Shown: positions 42,642-52,567 of the stretch, one piece after another
Position numbering within the stretch: the stretch's first letter is position 1
How the letters are laid out: every line of letters starts with the position of its first letter
NCBI RefSeq assembly: GCF_050107595.1
Contig: NZ_JBNILH010000011.1
Span: 1-64,000 of the forward strand
Source: Bacillus_AB infantis_C
GTDB taxonomy: Bacteria > Bacillota > Bacilli > Bacillales > Cytobacillaceae
DNA: 64,000 nucleotides
Reading direction: 5' to 3'
Program-made: the position numbers and the translations under genes
The notes under the pieces: generated by a model
Databases searched by the model: none
What the model saw: only the letters and a program-made list of their open reading frames with translations
Told to the model about the DNA's origin: nothing

Positions 42642-45296
42642 TATAGTATCCGGCTGGCGTGCGGACACGCGCCTTAAATTTTTAATGAAGGCGGCAAAAC
42701 AAATGCTGATTGCTGCAAAAGAGAGTGCAAGCAGCTGAAAGAAATACGGCGGATAATAGACCAGCTCGATCATGTTCTGCCCTTCCTGCAGCCGGAATCC
42801 TGTAAATGCATAATTGGCCTTCAGCAGCTCTTCTTCCTTTCCATTGATTTTTAAGCCCCAGCCTTTTTCATAAGGCAGCGGAATGACTGCATATTCCCCA
42901 TCCCCTTGTTTTTGCAGCTCGAATGACAGCCGGTTTCCTGACCATTCTACCTCCGGCGTGAGATGGCGGCTTTCTTCTTCTTTTGCATTTTCCAGTACCT
43001 CGAAGGTTTCTTCATAAAGCTTAAAGTCCTTCAAATGATATTCTCCCTTTGGCATTCTAAAGGAAATCCGGTCCGCTGCCTTGACCCTGATGATCAGGTC
43101 ATCCACACCCGTCCGGTAAATAGATCCTTCTTCTTTCCTGATTGTCTGAAACTCATTAACCTCAAGGATAAATTCTTCCTTGTTGTTGATGCCATCAATA
43201 TTGAAGCCAACCAAATAGTCTTTTGCAGAAGGGTTTCTTTCACTGATCAATAGGTCGATGCCGCCTTCCTCACCGCTGACCTTGAGTTTTCCGCGCGAAT
43301 ACTCAGCGTTTACAGGCTTGATCTCCGCCTGCGAAATGAGATTTCTGCTGTCCGGTGTGGGGGCATTTGCTTCTCCCTCTTCAAGAACGATTCCCTTCAG
43401 CATCGCCTGTTCCTTTGCCGCAGGAGAACTTCCTTTCAAATCTTTTTCAAGATATACGCTGTCAGCTGTCCGTACAAAAGGCAGGAGATATTCATTTTCA
43501 TAGGCTGCATAGCCGCCGGCGGAGGCTATTCTCTTAAAGCCGTAGGGAATGGAGGCATCTCCCTTCTCAGCAATATAATATTTTCCCATAAGGATGCTGT
43601 ACAAGTTGGCCCGGTCCCCAAGGGAAGCATAGCGGCTGACGCTCTCCCGCCCCATATCGATTTCAAGGTCCCTGAGATAAAACCATAGAAGCTCTTTATT
43701 AAGAATGCTGGAATAGACGCTCATTCCTCTGAAATTCTGGACAATCGGGGTATTATTCCTTAAAGGAATCATCCAGTCGATCCTTGCCAAAGGATCATCG
43801 TTGCCCTCCTGGACCAGCCGGATAAGCTCCTGCTGATCTGCACCGTTATATTCACGGCTGTTCATGAAATCCTTTGATACACGGTATTCCGTCCCCGTCA
43901 CGGTCAAACGCTCTTCCTGATAAAAATTCGGGATCAGCACACTTGTCAGGATGACAGCCGCCGAAAGCAGCACTGCGGCTTTTTTTCTGAAAAAAGCTGC
44001 CCCCAGAAGGAAAACAGCAGCGGAAATGAAGGCTGCAGCCAACATATAAGTATCCTGCCATCTTTCAAATTCCAGCTTAGGGTCAAAATGATAGAACATT
44101 ATGTAAAATAAAGCCGTCCCGGCAGCTGCTGCTGCACGTACAGAGACCCTGATTCTGCCGGCAAGGGGAAGTGCAGCCCCTGCCGCCCCGCCTGCCGCAA
44201 GAGACAGCATATATTCCCAGCGGTACTGGGGAGCAGAAAAACCATTAAATAAGCTGCCAATAAACGGACTGAAATGCAGGATGGACAGAACTATCGTCAT
44301 TACAGCAAAAAATCTAAAATGCGTGTTCCTGTATAAAGGCTTTGCCAGCAGGCAGATGAGAACAAATGCCGGCAGATAGACAATTCTTCCGTTCAGCAGC
44401 AGATTGTCAATAAACTCAAAAGCCGGGATATGGTCCTCGTATGCCGGCCGGTAATTATTCAAATAGCCATAAACGGCAGGAAAAAACGAAAAGCCGCTGA
44501 TGGAGAATCCTGCTGCCAGCCCGATGATATACTGCTTCAGCTGGATCGCCTTGGACCGCTCGTTTCCATCAAACGGGAAAATCCAGCGAAACAGGACATA
44601 CACGCCGGACAGAAGGAAATTAACATAGGCAAAATAAAAATTGTCAAATAAGCTGATGGATACAGCTATTATGAATAAACCGGGACCCTTCCCCCGCATG
44701 ATCCTTTCAATCCCGATCAAAAGCAATAGAAGCCAGAGCATGCTGTCGGCAAAAAATTCCCAGTAGGTAACATGCCTGAAATAAATGATGCTTGTGCCAT
44801 AAATGACAGACCCGGTAAAAGCGGGCAGTGCTTTCATTCCCAGCATCCTGAAGTAATAGGAGGCCAGAAGCAGGATGCCGGTCAGCCTGATGATGCTTAC
44901 AATAAGGATGATGTCAGCCCAGTAAAAAATATCCGGTGTCCCGATCAGGCCGAGGCTCTCAAGGATAAAAGTAACCGCGGCAGTAATAAGAAAGACGATA
45001 GACGTAGCAAAATAATAGCCAAGCTGAGTATAGGTCCCCCCGCCGAACCCGAAGTCAGGCGAATAAAAGAACTCCCCGCTGGTGTACAGCTCATACAAGA
45101 GCTGCTTGAACGGCTGCATTTGCGACAATCCATCGTTCATCCCTGTCATATAGCGGCCCTCGAACCATTCTGAAATAAAAAACGCATGGCTCAGCACAGC
45201 TGCCAGCAGACAGAAGAAAAATAAATTCAGCTGCGGCCATCTGTCTGCCTGAAGAAAGTTTAATAGGTTTGGTAAGTAGCTTCGGGCTTTTTGCAT
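42621..45296 (-). CDS. yfhO: YfhO, membrane glycosyltransferase for lipoteichoic acid decoration
   Basis: This about 891-aa protein has roughly twelve to fourteen membrane helices over its first 500 residues with a GT-C-like N terminus (an acidic loop MTGMNDGLSQMQPFK near helix 1). A large extracellular C-terminal part follows, and a last helix precedes the end. B. subtilis and Listeria YfhO transfer GlcNAc/GalNAc from undecaprenyl-phosphate to polyglycerolphosphate lipoteichoic acid outside the membrane. It overlaps the gtcA-like gene by 37 bp. A GGGGAG lies 14-20 nt before ATG 45296, which is rather far, so the start is moderately certain. Confidence 0.88.
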   Translation of the reverse strand: MQKARSYLPNLLNFLQADRWPQLNLFFFCLLAAVLSHAFFISEWFEGRYMTGMNDGLSQMQPFKQLLYELYTSGEFFYSPDFGFGGGTYTQLGYYFATSIVFLITAAVTFILESLGLIGTPDIFYWADIILIVSIIRLTGILLLASYYFRMLGMKALPAFTGSVIYGTSIIYFRHVTYWEFFADSMLWLLLLLIGIERIMRGKGPGLFIIAVSISLFDNFYFAYVNFLLSGVYVLFRWIFPFDGNERSKAIQLKQYIIGLAAGFSISGFSFFPAVYGYLNNYRPAYEDHIPAFEFIDNLLLNGRIVYLPAFVLICLLAKPLYRNTHFRFFAVMTIVLSILHFSPFIGSLFNGFSAPQYRWEYMLSLAAGGAAGAALPLAGRIRVSVRAAAAAGTALFYIMFYHFDPKLEFERWQDTYMLAAAFISAAVFLLGAAFFRKKAAVLLSAAVILTSVLIPNFYQEERLTVTGTEYRVSKDFMNSREYNGADQQELIRLVQEGNDDPLARIDWMIPLRNNTPIVQNFRGMSVYSSILNKELLWFYLRDLEIDMGRESVSRYASLGDRANLYSILMGKYYIAEKGDASIPYGFKRIASAGGYAAYENEYLLPFVRTADSVYLEKDLKGSSPAAKEQAMLKGIVLEEGEANAPTPDSRNLISQAEIKPVNAEYSRGKLKVSGEEGGIDLLISERNPSAKDYLVGFNIDGINNKEEFILEVNEFQTIRKEEGSIYRTGVDDLIIRVKAADRISFRMPKGEYHLKDFKLYEETFEVLENAKEEESRHLTPEVEWSGNRLSFELQKQGDGEYAVIPLPYEKGWGLKINGKEEELLKANYAFTGFRLQEGQNMIELVYYPPYFFQLLALSFAAISICFAAFIKNLRRVSARQPDTIEKGDPR

Positions 45297-45670
45297 GATG
45301 TTTTCAGGACTCTCCCCGTTAAAATGAATGTAGCTGGCAAAGAAAAGAAGACTGCAATGACCGGTGCAAGGCTGCTGCTCACCTTCAGTCCCTCGACAAG
45401 CATAAACAAAATGACTGCTGTCATGCTCGTGTTGAACAGCTGTGTCAGCGGAAAGCGGATGAACGCCCTCCATGTCGGCTTCACTTTATATGTAAACAAA
45501 GTGTTCAGGAAAAAAGAACCGGTCAGGCTGCTCGCGAAACCTATACTATGCGCCAGGAAATAATGGAATCCCGCAAAATGGAGAAGGGCAAGATAGATTG
45601 AGTAGTAATGCAGGGTATTCACCGCACCAGTCACGAGAAAGCGGAAAAATTCACTGCGTATGAACCGCAT
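45260..45670 (-). CDS. gtcA: GtrA/GtcA-type small flippase
   Basis: The 136-aa protein has four membrane helices and the GtrA family pattern (FFRFLVTGAVNTLHYYSIYL at the start). GtcA-type proteins flip undecaprenyl-phosphate-sugar across the membrane. It sits between csbB and yfhO and overlaps both (20 and 37 bp), so all three are translationally coupled. GAGGGG precedes ATG 45670. Confidence 0.85.
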   Translation of the reverse strand: MRFIRSEFFRFLVTGAVNTLHYYSIYLALLHFAGFHYFLAHSIGFASSLTGSFFLNTLFTYKVKPTWRAFIRFPLTQLFNTSMTAVILFMLVEGLKVSSSLAPVIAVFFSLPATFILTGRVLKTSCKKPEATYQTY

Positions 45671-46622
45671 GCTTTTCCCCTCTTTCGCTTGGTTGCTGTA
45701 TATTAGTCTGCTGGATCAGGTAATGCGGCCTTTTCTTTGTCTCATAATAGATGCGGCCGATATATTCTCCTACGATCCCCATGCAGACAAGCTGGATGCC
45801 GCCCAGGAACAGGACCGCCGATATGGTCGTGAAATAGCCGGGAACCGAAATGCCATGCTGCATGATCTGGACAAAGGTAACTCCAATATATCCGAGCGAC
45901 AGCAGCAGGACAAAGGCGCCCAGATAAAAGCATGCCCTGAGCGGCTTATGGTTAAAAGAAACAATCCCATCAATGCCGTAGTTCAGCAATTTAGGGAAGG
46001 ACCATTTTGTCTCCCCCGCTTCCCTTTGGACATTCTCGTATTCTATTACTTTCTGCTCGAATCCGATCCATGAATAAAGACCCTTGGAGAAGCGGTTCCC
46101 TTCACTAAGCAGGACGAGCGCCTTTGCTGCTTCTTTGCTCAGCAGCCGGTAATCCCCCTCACCGTCTGACAGCTGGACATCCACCGCCCGGTTCACAAAA
46201 CGGTAGAAGCAGGAAGAAACGAATGAACGCACCGGAGAATCTCCCGTACGGTTCCTTTTGGCAATCACCTGCCCATAGCCTTCTTCATAGCCCCTCACCA
46301 GCTGGCAGATCAGGGAAGGCGGATGCTGAAGGTCTGCATCCATCATGATGACCGCATCACCGTCTGCATGCCGGAGCCCGGCAAGCATGGCCGCCTCCTT
46401 CCCGAAATTCCTGGAGAACGATATATATTTTACTTCCTCATAATGAAAAGCCAGCCGATGGATGGTTTCCATCGTGCGGTCTGAGCTCCCGTCATCAATA
46501 AACAGGATTTCATATTGATAAAAGAGGCTTTCCATTTCCGTCCGGATTGCCTCCAGTACTCTGGGGATATTTTCGGCTTCATTATAGGAAGGGATGATAA
46601 ATGAAATTTTTGCCTGGTTCAT
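45651..46622 (-). CDS. csbB: CsbB, undecaprenyl-phosphate glycosyltransferase (GT2)
   Basis: This 323-aa GT2 enzyme has IIPSYNEAENI, DDGSSD and the nucleotide-sugar DxD motif MDADLQHP, then two C-terminal helices (about 235-290), the layout of DPM1/CsbB enzymes. CsbB loads N-acetylhexosamine on undecaprenyl phosphate on the cytoplasmic side, feeding GtcA and YfhO. ATG 46622 overlaps the gdpD stop by ATGA and has GGAGG upstream. The reading frame extends 41 residues upstream but without support. Confidence 0.9.
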   Translation of the reverse strand: MNQAKISFIIPSYNEAENIPRVLEAIRTEMESLFYQYEILFIDDGSSDRTMETIHRLAFHYEEVKYISFSRNFGKEAAMLAGLRHADGDAVIMMDADLQHPPSLICQLVRGYEEGYGQVIAKRNRTGDSPVRSFVSSCFYRFVNRAVDVQLSDGEGDYRLLSKEAAKALVLLSEGNRFSKGLYSWIGFEQKVIEYENVQREAGETKWSFPKLLNYGIDGIVSFNHKPLRACFYLGAFVLLLSLGYIGVTFVQIMQHGISVPGYFTTISAVLFLGGIQLVCMGIVGEYIGRIYYETKKRPHYLIQQTNIQQPSERGEKHAVHTQ

Positions 46623-47368
46623 TCTGCTGCCTCCATTTGCATTTCCGGCTGGCCGACCATGATTTCCGGATGATTGGTTGTGATCTGGATGCTTCCGCCC
46701 ATTGCCTGCACCTTTTTCAAAGCGTCTTTGCCGTTCACTGTCCATGTGCCGATTTCAATGCCGGCATTCAGCAGAGAGTCAACCAGCTCCCGGGTAAGAA
46801 AGCCATAGTGCAGAGATACATGGCTTGCGCCTGTATAAGCTGCCTGCTCTGCCAGGAGAGTCGCATGCCCCAAGTAAATCAGGCCCGTGCGGATCCTGGG
46901 ATCCAACTCTTTCAGCTTTAGAAGTGAATGGTGATCAAAAGAAATGACCAGGGCCTCTTTATACAGCGAATATTTCCGGATCAATCCTGCTACTTTTTCT
47001 TCAAGCCCCTCATACATCCCGCCCATCTGCTTCAGCTCAATGAAAAGCTTCTTTTTTCCTTTGGCCATTTGAATGATTTCCTCCAGCGAGGATATCGTTT
47101 CGCCGGAATACTCAGGGCTGAACCATGAGCCTGCATCCAGGAGTGCCAGTTCGACGGCAGTATGGTCCTTCACATATCCGCTCCCGTTTGTTGTCCGTTC
47201 CAACGTGTGATCATGAATGACAACAGGGACCCCATCCCTTGATAAATGGACGTCCAGCTCTATGGCAGAAATCATAGGGTGCTCAAGGGCGAGCCGGAAA
47301 GCGGCCGCCGTATTCTCAGGGGCTTTCCCGCTCCAGCCGCGGTGTGCAACACAGGCATTCTTCAGCAT
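46619..47368 (-). CDS. Glycerophosphodiester phosphodiesterase
   Basis: The 249-aa GDPD-domain enzyme hydrolyses glycerophosphodiesters to sn-glycerol-3-phosphate and an alcohol. Catalytic and metal residues are visible in AHRGWSGKAPENT, ELDVHLSRDG and HDHTLERTTNG. It has no signal peptide, so it acts in the cytoplasm on imported substrates. It lies between the ugp transporter and csbB, 21 bp after ugpE and overlapping csbB, directly linking phosphodiester catabolism with teichoic acid decoration. Confidence 0.92.
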   Translation of the reverse strand: MLKNACVAHRGWSGKAPENTAAAFRLALEHPMISAIELDVHLSRDGVPVVIHDHTLERTTNGSGYVKDHTAVELALLDAGSWFSPEYSGETISSLEEIIQMAKGKKKLFIELKQMGGMYEGLEEKVAGLIRKYSLYKEALVISFDHHSLLKLKELDPRIRTGLIYLGHATLLAEQAAYTGASHVSLHYGFLTRELVDSLLNAGIEIGTWTVNGKDALKKVQAMGGSIQITTNHPEIMVGQPEMQMEAAE

Positions 47369-47388
47369 CAATCATCATCCTTTCCTGT

Positions 47389-48213
47389 CTATTTGACTCC
47401 TGTATAAACAAAAGCACGGATAATCTGTCTTTGAGCAAAGAAAAAGGCAATAAGGATCGGCACAACAAGGATCATATTTCCTGCCATCAGAACATTCCAG
47501 GCAGCTCCGCCCTCCACTTCCCGGAGCTTGGAGATCCCGAGCGGAAGGGTGCGCGCCACATCGCTTGTCGTCATAACAAGCGGCCAGAAATAATCATTCC
47601 AGTGCGTGATGAAGCTGAATAATCCAAATGTGATAAGAACAGGCTTTGCCATCGGAACCATGATGCGGAACATGATTTTCCATTCAGATGCTTCATCAAG
47701 CCTCGCAGCTTCCAGCAGTTCCTCAGGGACCTGCATGAACGACTGCCTGAGCATGAAAATCCCAAAAGCACTTGAGGCAAACGGCAGGATCAGCGCCCAG
47801 AGGGAATCAAGCAGCCCCCAGGAGCTCATCTGCAGATAGACCGGCAAAAAGATAAGCTGAGAGGGAATCATCAGTGTAATCATGGTCACAGCAAAGAAAA
47901 ACCTGCTTCCCCTGAAACGGTACCGGGCAAAAGCATAGGCTGCCGGTATAATCGTCAGAAACTGCAATATCAGGATTCCCGCTGAAACCATCAGGCTGTT
48001 CAGGAAATAGCGGAAAAACGGCCCGGAGTTCCATGCCTTGGAGAAGTTTTCCCATTTGAACTCCTCCGGCAGCCATTTCGGCGGAAATGTCATTGTTTCA
48101 CCAAGCGTTTTAAAAGAAGTGGAAATCATCCAGACAAACGGAAGTGCAAAAACAGCAACAACCAGTAAGAGTGCGGCCAAATTGAAAAGCCTTCCTGCAG
48201 CTTTAAGCTTCAT
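47389..48213 (-). CDS. ugpE: Glycerol-3-phosphate/carbohydrate ABC permease UgpE
   Basis: The 274-aa MalG-type permease has six helices and the EAA loop EELLEAARLDEASEWKIMFR (about residue 175). GTGGAGG precedes ATG 48213. With UgpA it forms the pore of a CUT1-family importer. The sn-glycerol-3-phosphate specificity is inferred from the neighbouring gdpD and glpP and from the composition of the operon. Confidence 0.82.
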   Translation of the reverse strand: MKLKAAGRLFNLAALLLVVAVFALPFVWMISTSFKTLGETMTFPPKWLPEEFKWENFSKAWNSGPFFRYFLNSLMVSAGILILQFLTIIPAAYAFARYRFRGSRFFFAVTMITLMIPSQLIFLPVYLQMSSWGLLDSLWALILPFASSAFGIFMLRQSFMQVPEELLEAARLDEASEWKIMFRIMVPMAKPVLITFGLFSFITHWNDYFWPLVMTTSDVARTLPLGISKLREVEGGAAWNVLMAGNMILVVPILIAFFFAQRQIIRAFVYTGVK

Positions 48214-48228
48214 ATATAATCCTCCACA

Positions 48229-49095
48229 TCATCGGTAATGGACTCTCCGGGAAAGCAGCCTGAAGTATACTACGGTCAAAAGGCTTACCAGAATCAGCAG
48301 CAGAACACCCGCGGCCGATGCATAGCCTATTTTGAAGAACCGGAAACCATACTCATAAATATAGAAAACAAAAGTATTCGTCGAATTGATCGGCCCGCCC
48401 TGGGTCATGATTGCAATCGTTTCAAACACCTGGAAGGAAGCAATCAGGGAAATGATCGTCAGGAAAAAGAGCGTCGGCGACAGCATCGGGAGCGTCAGCT
48501 TAAAAAAGACCCTCGCCTTGTTTGCCTCATCCAGCTCTGCCGCTTCATAAATATCCTTCGGGATGCTCTGCAGCCCGGCAATGAAAATGAGCGTATTGAA
48601 GCCGATCCCTTTCCAGACCGCCACAATGACGAGAGAAAACAGCGAGGTTCCCGGATCGGTCAGCCATGGGACATTTGCAATGCCGAACAGATTAAGAAAC
48701 CAGTTCAGCAATCCATAGTCCGTATCCATGAGCCACATCCAGAGCATTGACACTGAGACAAGCGAGATAATATGCGGGCTGAAGATCGCCCCCTGCACAA
48801 ATCCGTAGAGAGCTCCCTGCCTGTTCAGCCACAGGGCAAGCAGGAGAGAAACCGCTACTGTCAGTGATACTGTCAAGGCTGTGTATGTGAAGGTATTCCG
48901 CATCACTTCGATGAACTCGCGCTCAGCAAAAAGCGCCCTGAAATTGCCGATTCCTACGAAATCCTTTACAGGACTGACAAAGTTCCAATCATGAAAGCTC
49001 AAGTAAATCATGTATAAAATAGGATAAATGAAAAATAATCCGAAGATGGCAATCGATGGTGCAATCATGCCATACGGCCGCAGCTTATTCATCAT
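48229..49095 (-). CDS. ugpA: Glycerol-3-phosphate/carbohydrate ABC permease UgpA
   Basis: The 288-aa MalF/UgpA-type permease has six helices and the EAA loop IYEAAELDEANKARVFFKLT. It begins 5 bp after the ATPase gene and ends 16 bp before ugpE. Two adjacent ATG codons are possible starts; the ribosome-binding site GGGGG is rather far upstream, suggesting translational coupling to the preceding gene. Confidence 0.83.
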   Translation of the reverse strand: MMNKLRPYGMIAPSIAIFGLFFIYPILYMIYLSFHDWNFVSPVKDFVGIGNFRALFAEREFIEVMRNTFTYTALTVSLTVAVSLLLALWLNRQGALYGFVQGAIFSPHIISLVSVSMLWMWLMDTDYGLLNWFLNLFGIANVPWLTDPGTSLFSLVIVAVWKGIGFNTLIFIAGLQSIPKDIYEAAELDEANKARVFFKLTLPMLSPTLFFLTIISLIASFQVFETIAIMTQGGPINSTNTFVFYIYEYGFRFFKIGYASAAGVLLLILVSLLTVVYFRLLSRRVHYR

Positions 49096-49099
49096 GATG

Positions 49100-50179
49100 T
49101 CAGCGGCCCCCTTTTACCAGTACAGGCTCCTGAATGCTCATGCTTGCTGACCTGTTCCTTGTTCCGTCTTTCGTGAAAAAGTAAAGCTTTTCATATGGAA
49201 GCCTTACATGCACATCCTGCAGTTGGGGCATCGGATCGAGAAAGCTCTTCACGTGCATGACGCCAGCCGTATTTTGAACGGTATAAATGGTCTCAGAGCC
49301 GAGTGTTTCCATCGCCGCCACCCTGGAAGGGAGGATGATGCTGTGTGCATCAAAGGTATCCGCCGGAACGATTTCCATATGCTCAGGCCTGCATCCGATA
49401 TAGGCTGCGTCACCGTCTGCAGCCGGCATATAATCAGCAAGCAGGGCTTTTTCCACGATGTTCATGGGAGGCGTTCCAATAAAGCTCGCGGCAAACATAT
49501 TCGCGGGATCATGATAGATGGCCATCGGGCTGTCAGCCTGCTTGATTTTGCCTTTATCCAAAATGACGATTTCATCTCCCATCGACATGGCCTCCACCTG
49601 ATCATGCGTCACATATATAAAGGTGGTGCCGAGCTGCTTGTGAAGCTGGATCAGCTCTGTCCTCATCTGGACCCTCAGCTTCGCATCCAGGTTGGAGAGG
49701 GGCTCATCCAGAATGAATACCTTCGGCTTCTTTACCATGGCCCTGGCGAGCGCCACCCTCTGCCTTTGGCCGCCTGAAAGGTTCTGCGGCTTTTTATCAA
49801 GATATTCCTCCAGGCCGACAATCCTTGATATTTCAGAAATAAGCTGTTCCCGTTCCTGCTTAGGAACCTTTTTATTCACAAGCCCGAATTCAATATTTCC
49901 CCTGACCGTCATGGTCGGATACAGGGCATAGTTCTGGAATACCATGGCAATACCGCGCTTTCCGGGGGCAAGATCATTCACTTTCTGGTCGTCGATCCAG
50001 ATCTCTCCTCCTGATTCCTTTTCCAGCCCTGCAATCATCCGCAATGTCGTTGATTTGCCGCAGCCGGATGGGCCAACCAGGACTGTGAAGGATCCATCAC
50101 GGATGGTCAGATTCAAATCATTGATGATTTCTTCATCTTTATAGGTTTTTGATATATTCACCAATCTGATTTCAGCCAT
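49100..50179 (-). CDS. ugpC: CUT1-type ABC transporter ATP-binding protein UgpC
   Basis: The 359-aa ATPase has Walker A GPSGCGKST, signature LSGGQRQRVALARA, Walker B VFILDEPLSNLD and a C-terminal OB/TOBE regulatory domain (about 240-355), as in MalK/UgpC. It sits in the importer operon, in contrast to many Bacillus sugar importers that share a distant MsmX ATPase. CAGGAG precedes ATG 50179. Confidence 0.88.
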   Translation of the reverse strand: MAEIRLVNISKTYKDEEIINDLNLTIRDGSFTVLVGPSGCGKSTTLRMIAGLEKESGGEIWIDDQKVNDLAPGKRGIAMVFQNYALYPTMTVRGNIEFGLVNKKVPKQEREQLISEISRIVGLEEYLDKKPQNLSGGQRQRVALARAMVKKPKVFILDEPLSNLDAKLRVQMRTELIQLHKQLGTTFIYVTHDQVEAMSMGDEIVILDKGKIKQADSPMAIYHDPANMFAASFIGTPPMNIVEKALLADYMPAADGDAAYIGCRPEHMEIVPADTFDAHSIILPSRVAAMETLGSETIYTVQNTAGVMHVKSFLDPMPQLQDVHVRLPYEKLYFFTKDGTRNRSASMSIQEPVLVKGGR

Positions 50180-50229
50180 GCCTTTTCATCTCCTGTTTTC
50201 GAGTATTGGATTTTCTCCAGACAAGGATC

Positions 50230-51057
50230 CTAGAGAGCTCCTGAAGGAACGGCCTCCAAAAGCCTTAAGAATCCGGCCAGCTCTTCGATTGTTTTTACTG
50301 AGTGATCCCACTCTTCTGAGCCGGCATGCTCATACCGGGAAATCAGGCAGGTCCTGCCCCCAAGCTGTTTCACCGGGTAAAGGTCATTAAAGGGATTATC
50401 CCCGACCGATAAGATTTCATGGGGCTGGTAGCCTTCATCCCCCAGCTTTTTCATGATGCCCCTGATGCCTTCAGGCTTCTGTGCATCCACTATGTATGTA
50501 TCAAACAGATTTTCCAGCCCAAGGAAGCTGACAAACTCTTCAGCAGAAGGAGATGGCGTGTTGGTCATAAAGATTTTGCACTCAGCATCCATCTTGCCTA
50601 CCGCTTTAATCAAGCCGGGGAATACCTCGATCTGATGGGGTCCGGCAAGCATTTCCTTCCTGACCGCTTCGAACGCTTTCAGCTGTTCTTCTGCATGGAC
50701 TCCATGCCTTTTTGCAAGAATGGCTGCAATCCCCCATGGATCGCCTATGTAGAAAAGTCCGTCCATCTCTTCCTGGTTCAGTACCGCTTCCTTCCCATCC
50801 CATCCGAAGCAGCCTGTCGGGATAAGCCCTTCATGGCTGTATGCCCTTTTTCCATCATGACAGGACAAGTAGCCGAACTTTACCGGGTGCCTTCCCTCCA
50901 GTATCATATAAGCCTCATCGATAGCTGCCTGAAGCTCCTGTCCCTGCAGCCGGCTGCCAAGCATATGGCTGACATATCTCCCTAAAAAGGTATAATCCTG
51001 ATATAATGTGCCGTCCAAGTCGAAAATAGCCACTTTAATGTCTTTGTGCCAAGTCAT
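50230..51057 (-). CDS. HAD family phosphatase in the ugp operon
   Basis: The 275-aa protein has HAD motif I DLDGTLYQDY (about residue 13), motif II TNTPS, a conserved Lys in DAQKPEGI and motif IV VGDNPFNDLYP. A cap domain lies between motifs I and II. The location between ugpB and ugpC suggests a sugar-phosphate or glycerol-phosphate phosphatase, which is inference from context. AAAGGGG precedes ATG 51057. Confidence 0.82.
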   Translation of the reverse strand: MTWHKDIKVAIFDLDGTLYQDYTFLGRYVSHMLGSRLQGQELQAAIDEAYMILEGRHPVKFGYLSCHDGKRAYSHEGLIPTGCFGWDGKEAVLNQEEMDGLFYIGDPWGIAAILAKRHGVHAEEQLKAFEAVRKEMLAGPHQIEVFPGLIKAVGKMDAECKIFMTNTPSPSAEEFVSFLGLENLFDTYIVDAQKPEGIRGIMKKLGDEGYQPHEILSVGDNPFNDLYPVKQLGGRTCLISRYEHAGSEEWDHSVKTIEELAGFLRLLEAVPSGAL

Positions 51058-51129
51058 TCTGCATTCCCCTTTCTTTATGAATGCCAGGGAAAGGAGTGTA
51101 CCCCTCCCCCGGCAGCCTGATGTGATTAT

Positions 51130-52440
51130 TTATTTCTTAAGCAATTGATTGGCTTTTTCCGCTGCCTCATCAAGGGCGTCCTTCGGAGCAAGGCCATCTT
51201 CAAGCATGACCCTGGAAATTTGATCTGTCAGGATTTTAGCCACTTCCGGATATGCTTCTGCCATCGGACGGGCATGACCATACTGCAATTGGTCGACAGC
51301 CACTTTGAATTGCGGCATCTTCTCATATAGTGACTTCATTTCTTCAGAATCTACAGCTGAAAGGCGGCTTGGCAGATAGCCAGTATATTCGCTGGCATAA
51401 ATGGTCTGTTCTTTTGCCGTCATCCATTTGATGAATTCCCATGCAGCATTCTGTTTTTCTTCGTCCAGTCCTGCTGTCATGACAAGGTTGCATCCGCCAG
51501 TCGGCACTCCATTCACCTTATTGGCAGGCATGAAAGCAGTGTTCAGCTCAAAGCCCTGTTCTTCGGCAACGCTCAGGTTATAAGAAAGATCGGCTGTAGA
51601 AGAGAAAGCCATGGCTGAACGGCTGTTGGCAAAATCCTGCTTGGCTGCCTCTGCAGCTGCTTCGCCGCCAGGAACCTTGATGACGCCTTTGTCGGCCATC
51701 TTTTTCCAGAATTCAAGTGCTTCGACACCTGCTTCTCCATTGAACTCTGCTGTCTTTTCATCATCGGAGATCATTTGCCCTTCACCCTGTGCGACAAATG
51801 CTTCATACATCCAGATATTGACCGGCATGGTCATCCCGACCGTTTCCCCTTCTTTTGTCAGGGCAGTCAGATATTCTTCGAATTCCTTCCAATCCTTAGG
51901 TCCTGCCGGATCAAGGCCAGCTTCCTTCAGCATGGTCGTATTCATATACAGAATCGGTGTGCTCCGCAAATATGGAAGGCCGTAAAGCTTGTCATCCACA
52001 TAGGAATTCCCCATCAGCCCCGGGTTGAAGTCATCCATATTGATATCATCTTTTTCAACGAATGGCGTGAGGTCCTGCGTCATGCCGGATTTAGCGAAAA
52101 CGCCAATGGAAGCAATCTCATTCTGAGTGACTTCTGGAGCATTCTTGGCGGCAAAAGCAGCCTGTGTTTTGGAGTGAAGCTCATCATAAGTCCCCTGGTA
52201 TTCTGCTTCTACATAAATCTTGTCCTGGGATTCATTGAACATCTTGACGAGATTTTCATTATTCTCGCCGATTTTATCTCCCCACGCATACCAGTATTTG
52301 ATATGAATTCTGTCGTCACTGGCAGATGCTGTATGATCTCCGGAAGATTTCGTTTCTGTACCGGCAGAGTTATTGCCTGAGCATGCGGTTGCCATCAGCA
52401 GCATAAAAATCATTATGAAAAGACCAGATATTTTCTTCAC
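51130..52440 (-). CDS. ugpB: Glycerol-3-phosphate/carbohydrate-binding lipoprotein UgpB
   Basis: The 436-aa family 1 extracellular solute-binding protein has a signal peptide ending in the lipobox ATAC (about Cys20), then a Ser/Thr/Gly linker. The body contains IKYWYAWGDK and the family motif WEFIKWMTAKEQTIYASEYTG. A GTG start at 52440 with CGGGGGA 7 nt upstream fits better than the TTG at 52461, which lies before that site. A leader of about 130 nt between it and the terminator hairpin precedes it. Confidence 0.85.
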   Translation of the reverse strand: MKKISGLFIMIFMLLMATACSGNNSAGTETKSSGDHTASASDDRIHIKYWYAWGDKIGENNENLVKMFNESQDKIYVEAEYQGTYDELHSKTQAAFAAKNAPEVTQNEIASIGVFAKSGMTQDLTPFVEKDDINMDDFNPGLMGNSYVDDKLYGLPYLRSTPILYMNTTMLKEAGLDPAGPKDWKEFEEYLTALTKEGETVGMTMPVNIWMYEAFVAQGEGQMISDDEKTAEFNGEAGVEALEFWKKMADKGVIKVPGGEAAAEAAKQDFANSRSAMAFSSTADLSYNLSVAEEQGFELNTAFMPANKVNGVPTGGCNLVMTAGLDEEKQNAAWEFIKWMTAKEQTIYASEYTGYLPSRLSAVDSEEMKSLYEKMPQFKVAVDQLQYGHARPMAEAYPEVAKILTDQISRVMLEDGLAPKDALDEAAEKANQLLKK

Positions 52441-52567
52441 TTCATATTCCCCCGTTTTCAATTGGATTGTGATCTAGCACTTACATCAGGTAGTTCAGCT
52501 TAAGCAAGATTGGAGCTGTAAAGCTTTCAAGAAAATGGTCAAAGGTACTGGACTGCCTCCTCACCTC

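Noticed and set aside
45297..45473. 59-residue N-terminal extension of YfhO
   Set aside because: It lies entirely within the gtcA-like gene in another frame and lacks a ribosome-binding site; the first membrane helix is complete from ATG 45296.
46623..46745. 41-residue N-terminal extension of CsbB
   Set aside because: It overlaps the gdpD gene in another frame, and the GT2 domain starts properly after ATG 46622 with GGAGG.
52512..52530. cre-like site before ugpB (minus strand TTGAAAGCTTTACA)
   Set aside because: It is one base short of the cre spacing and lacks the central CG, so it does not meet the consensus.
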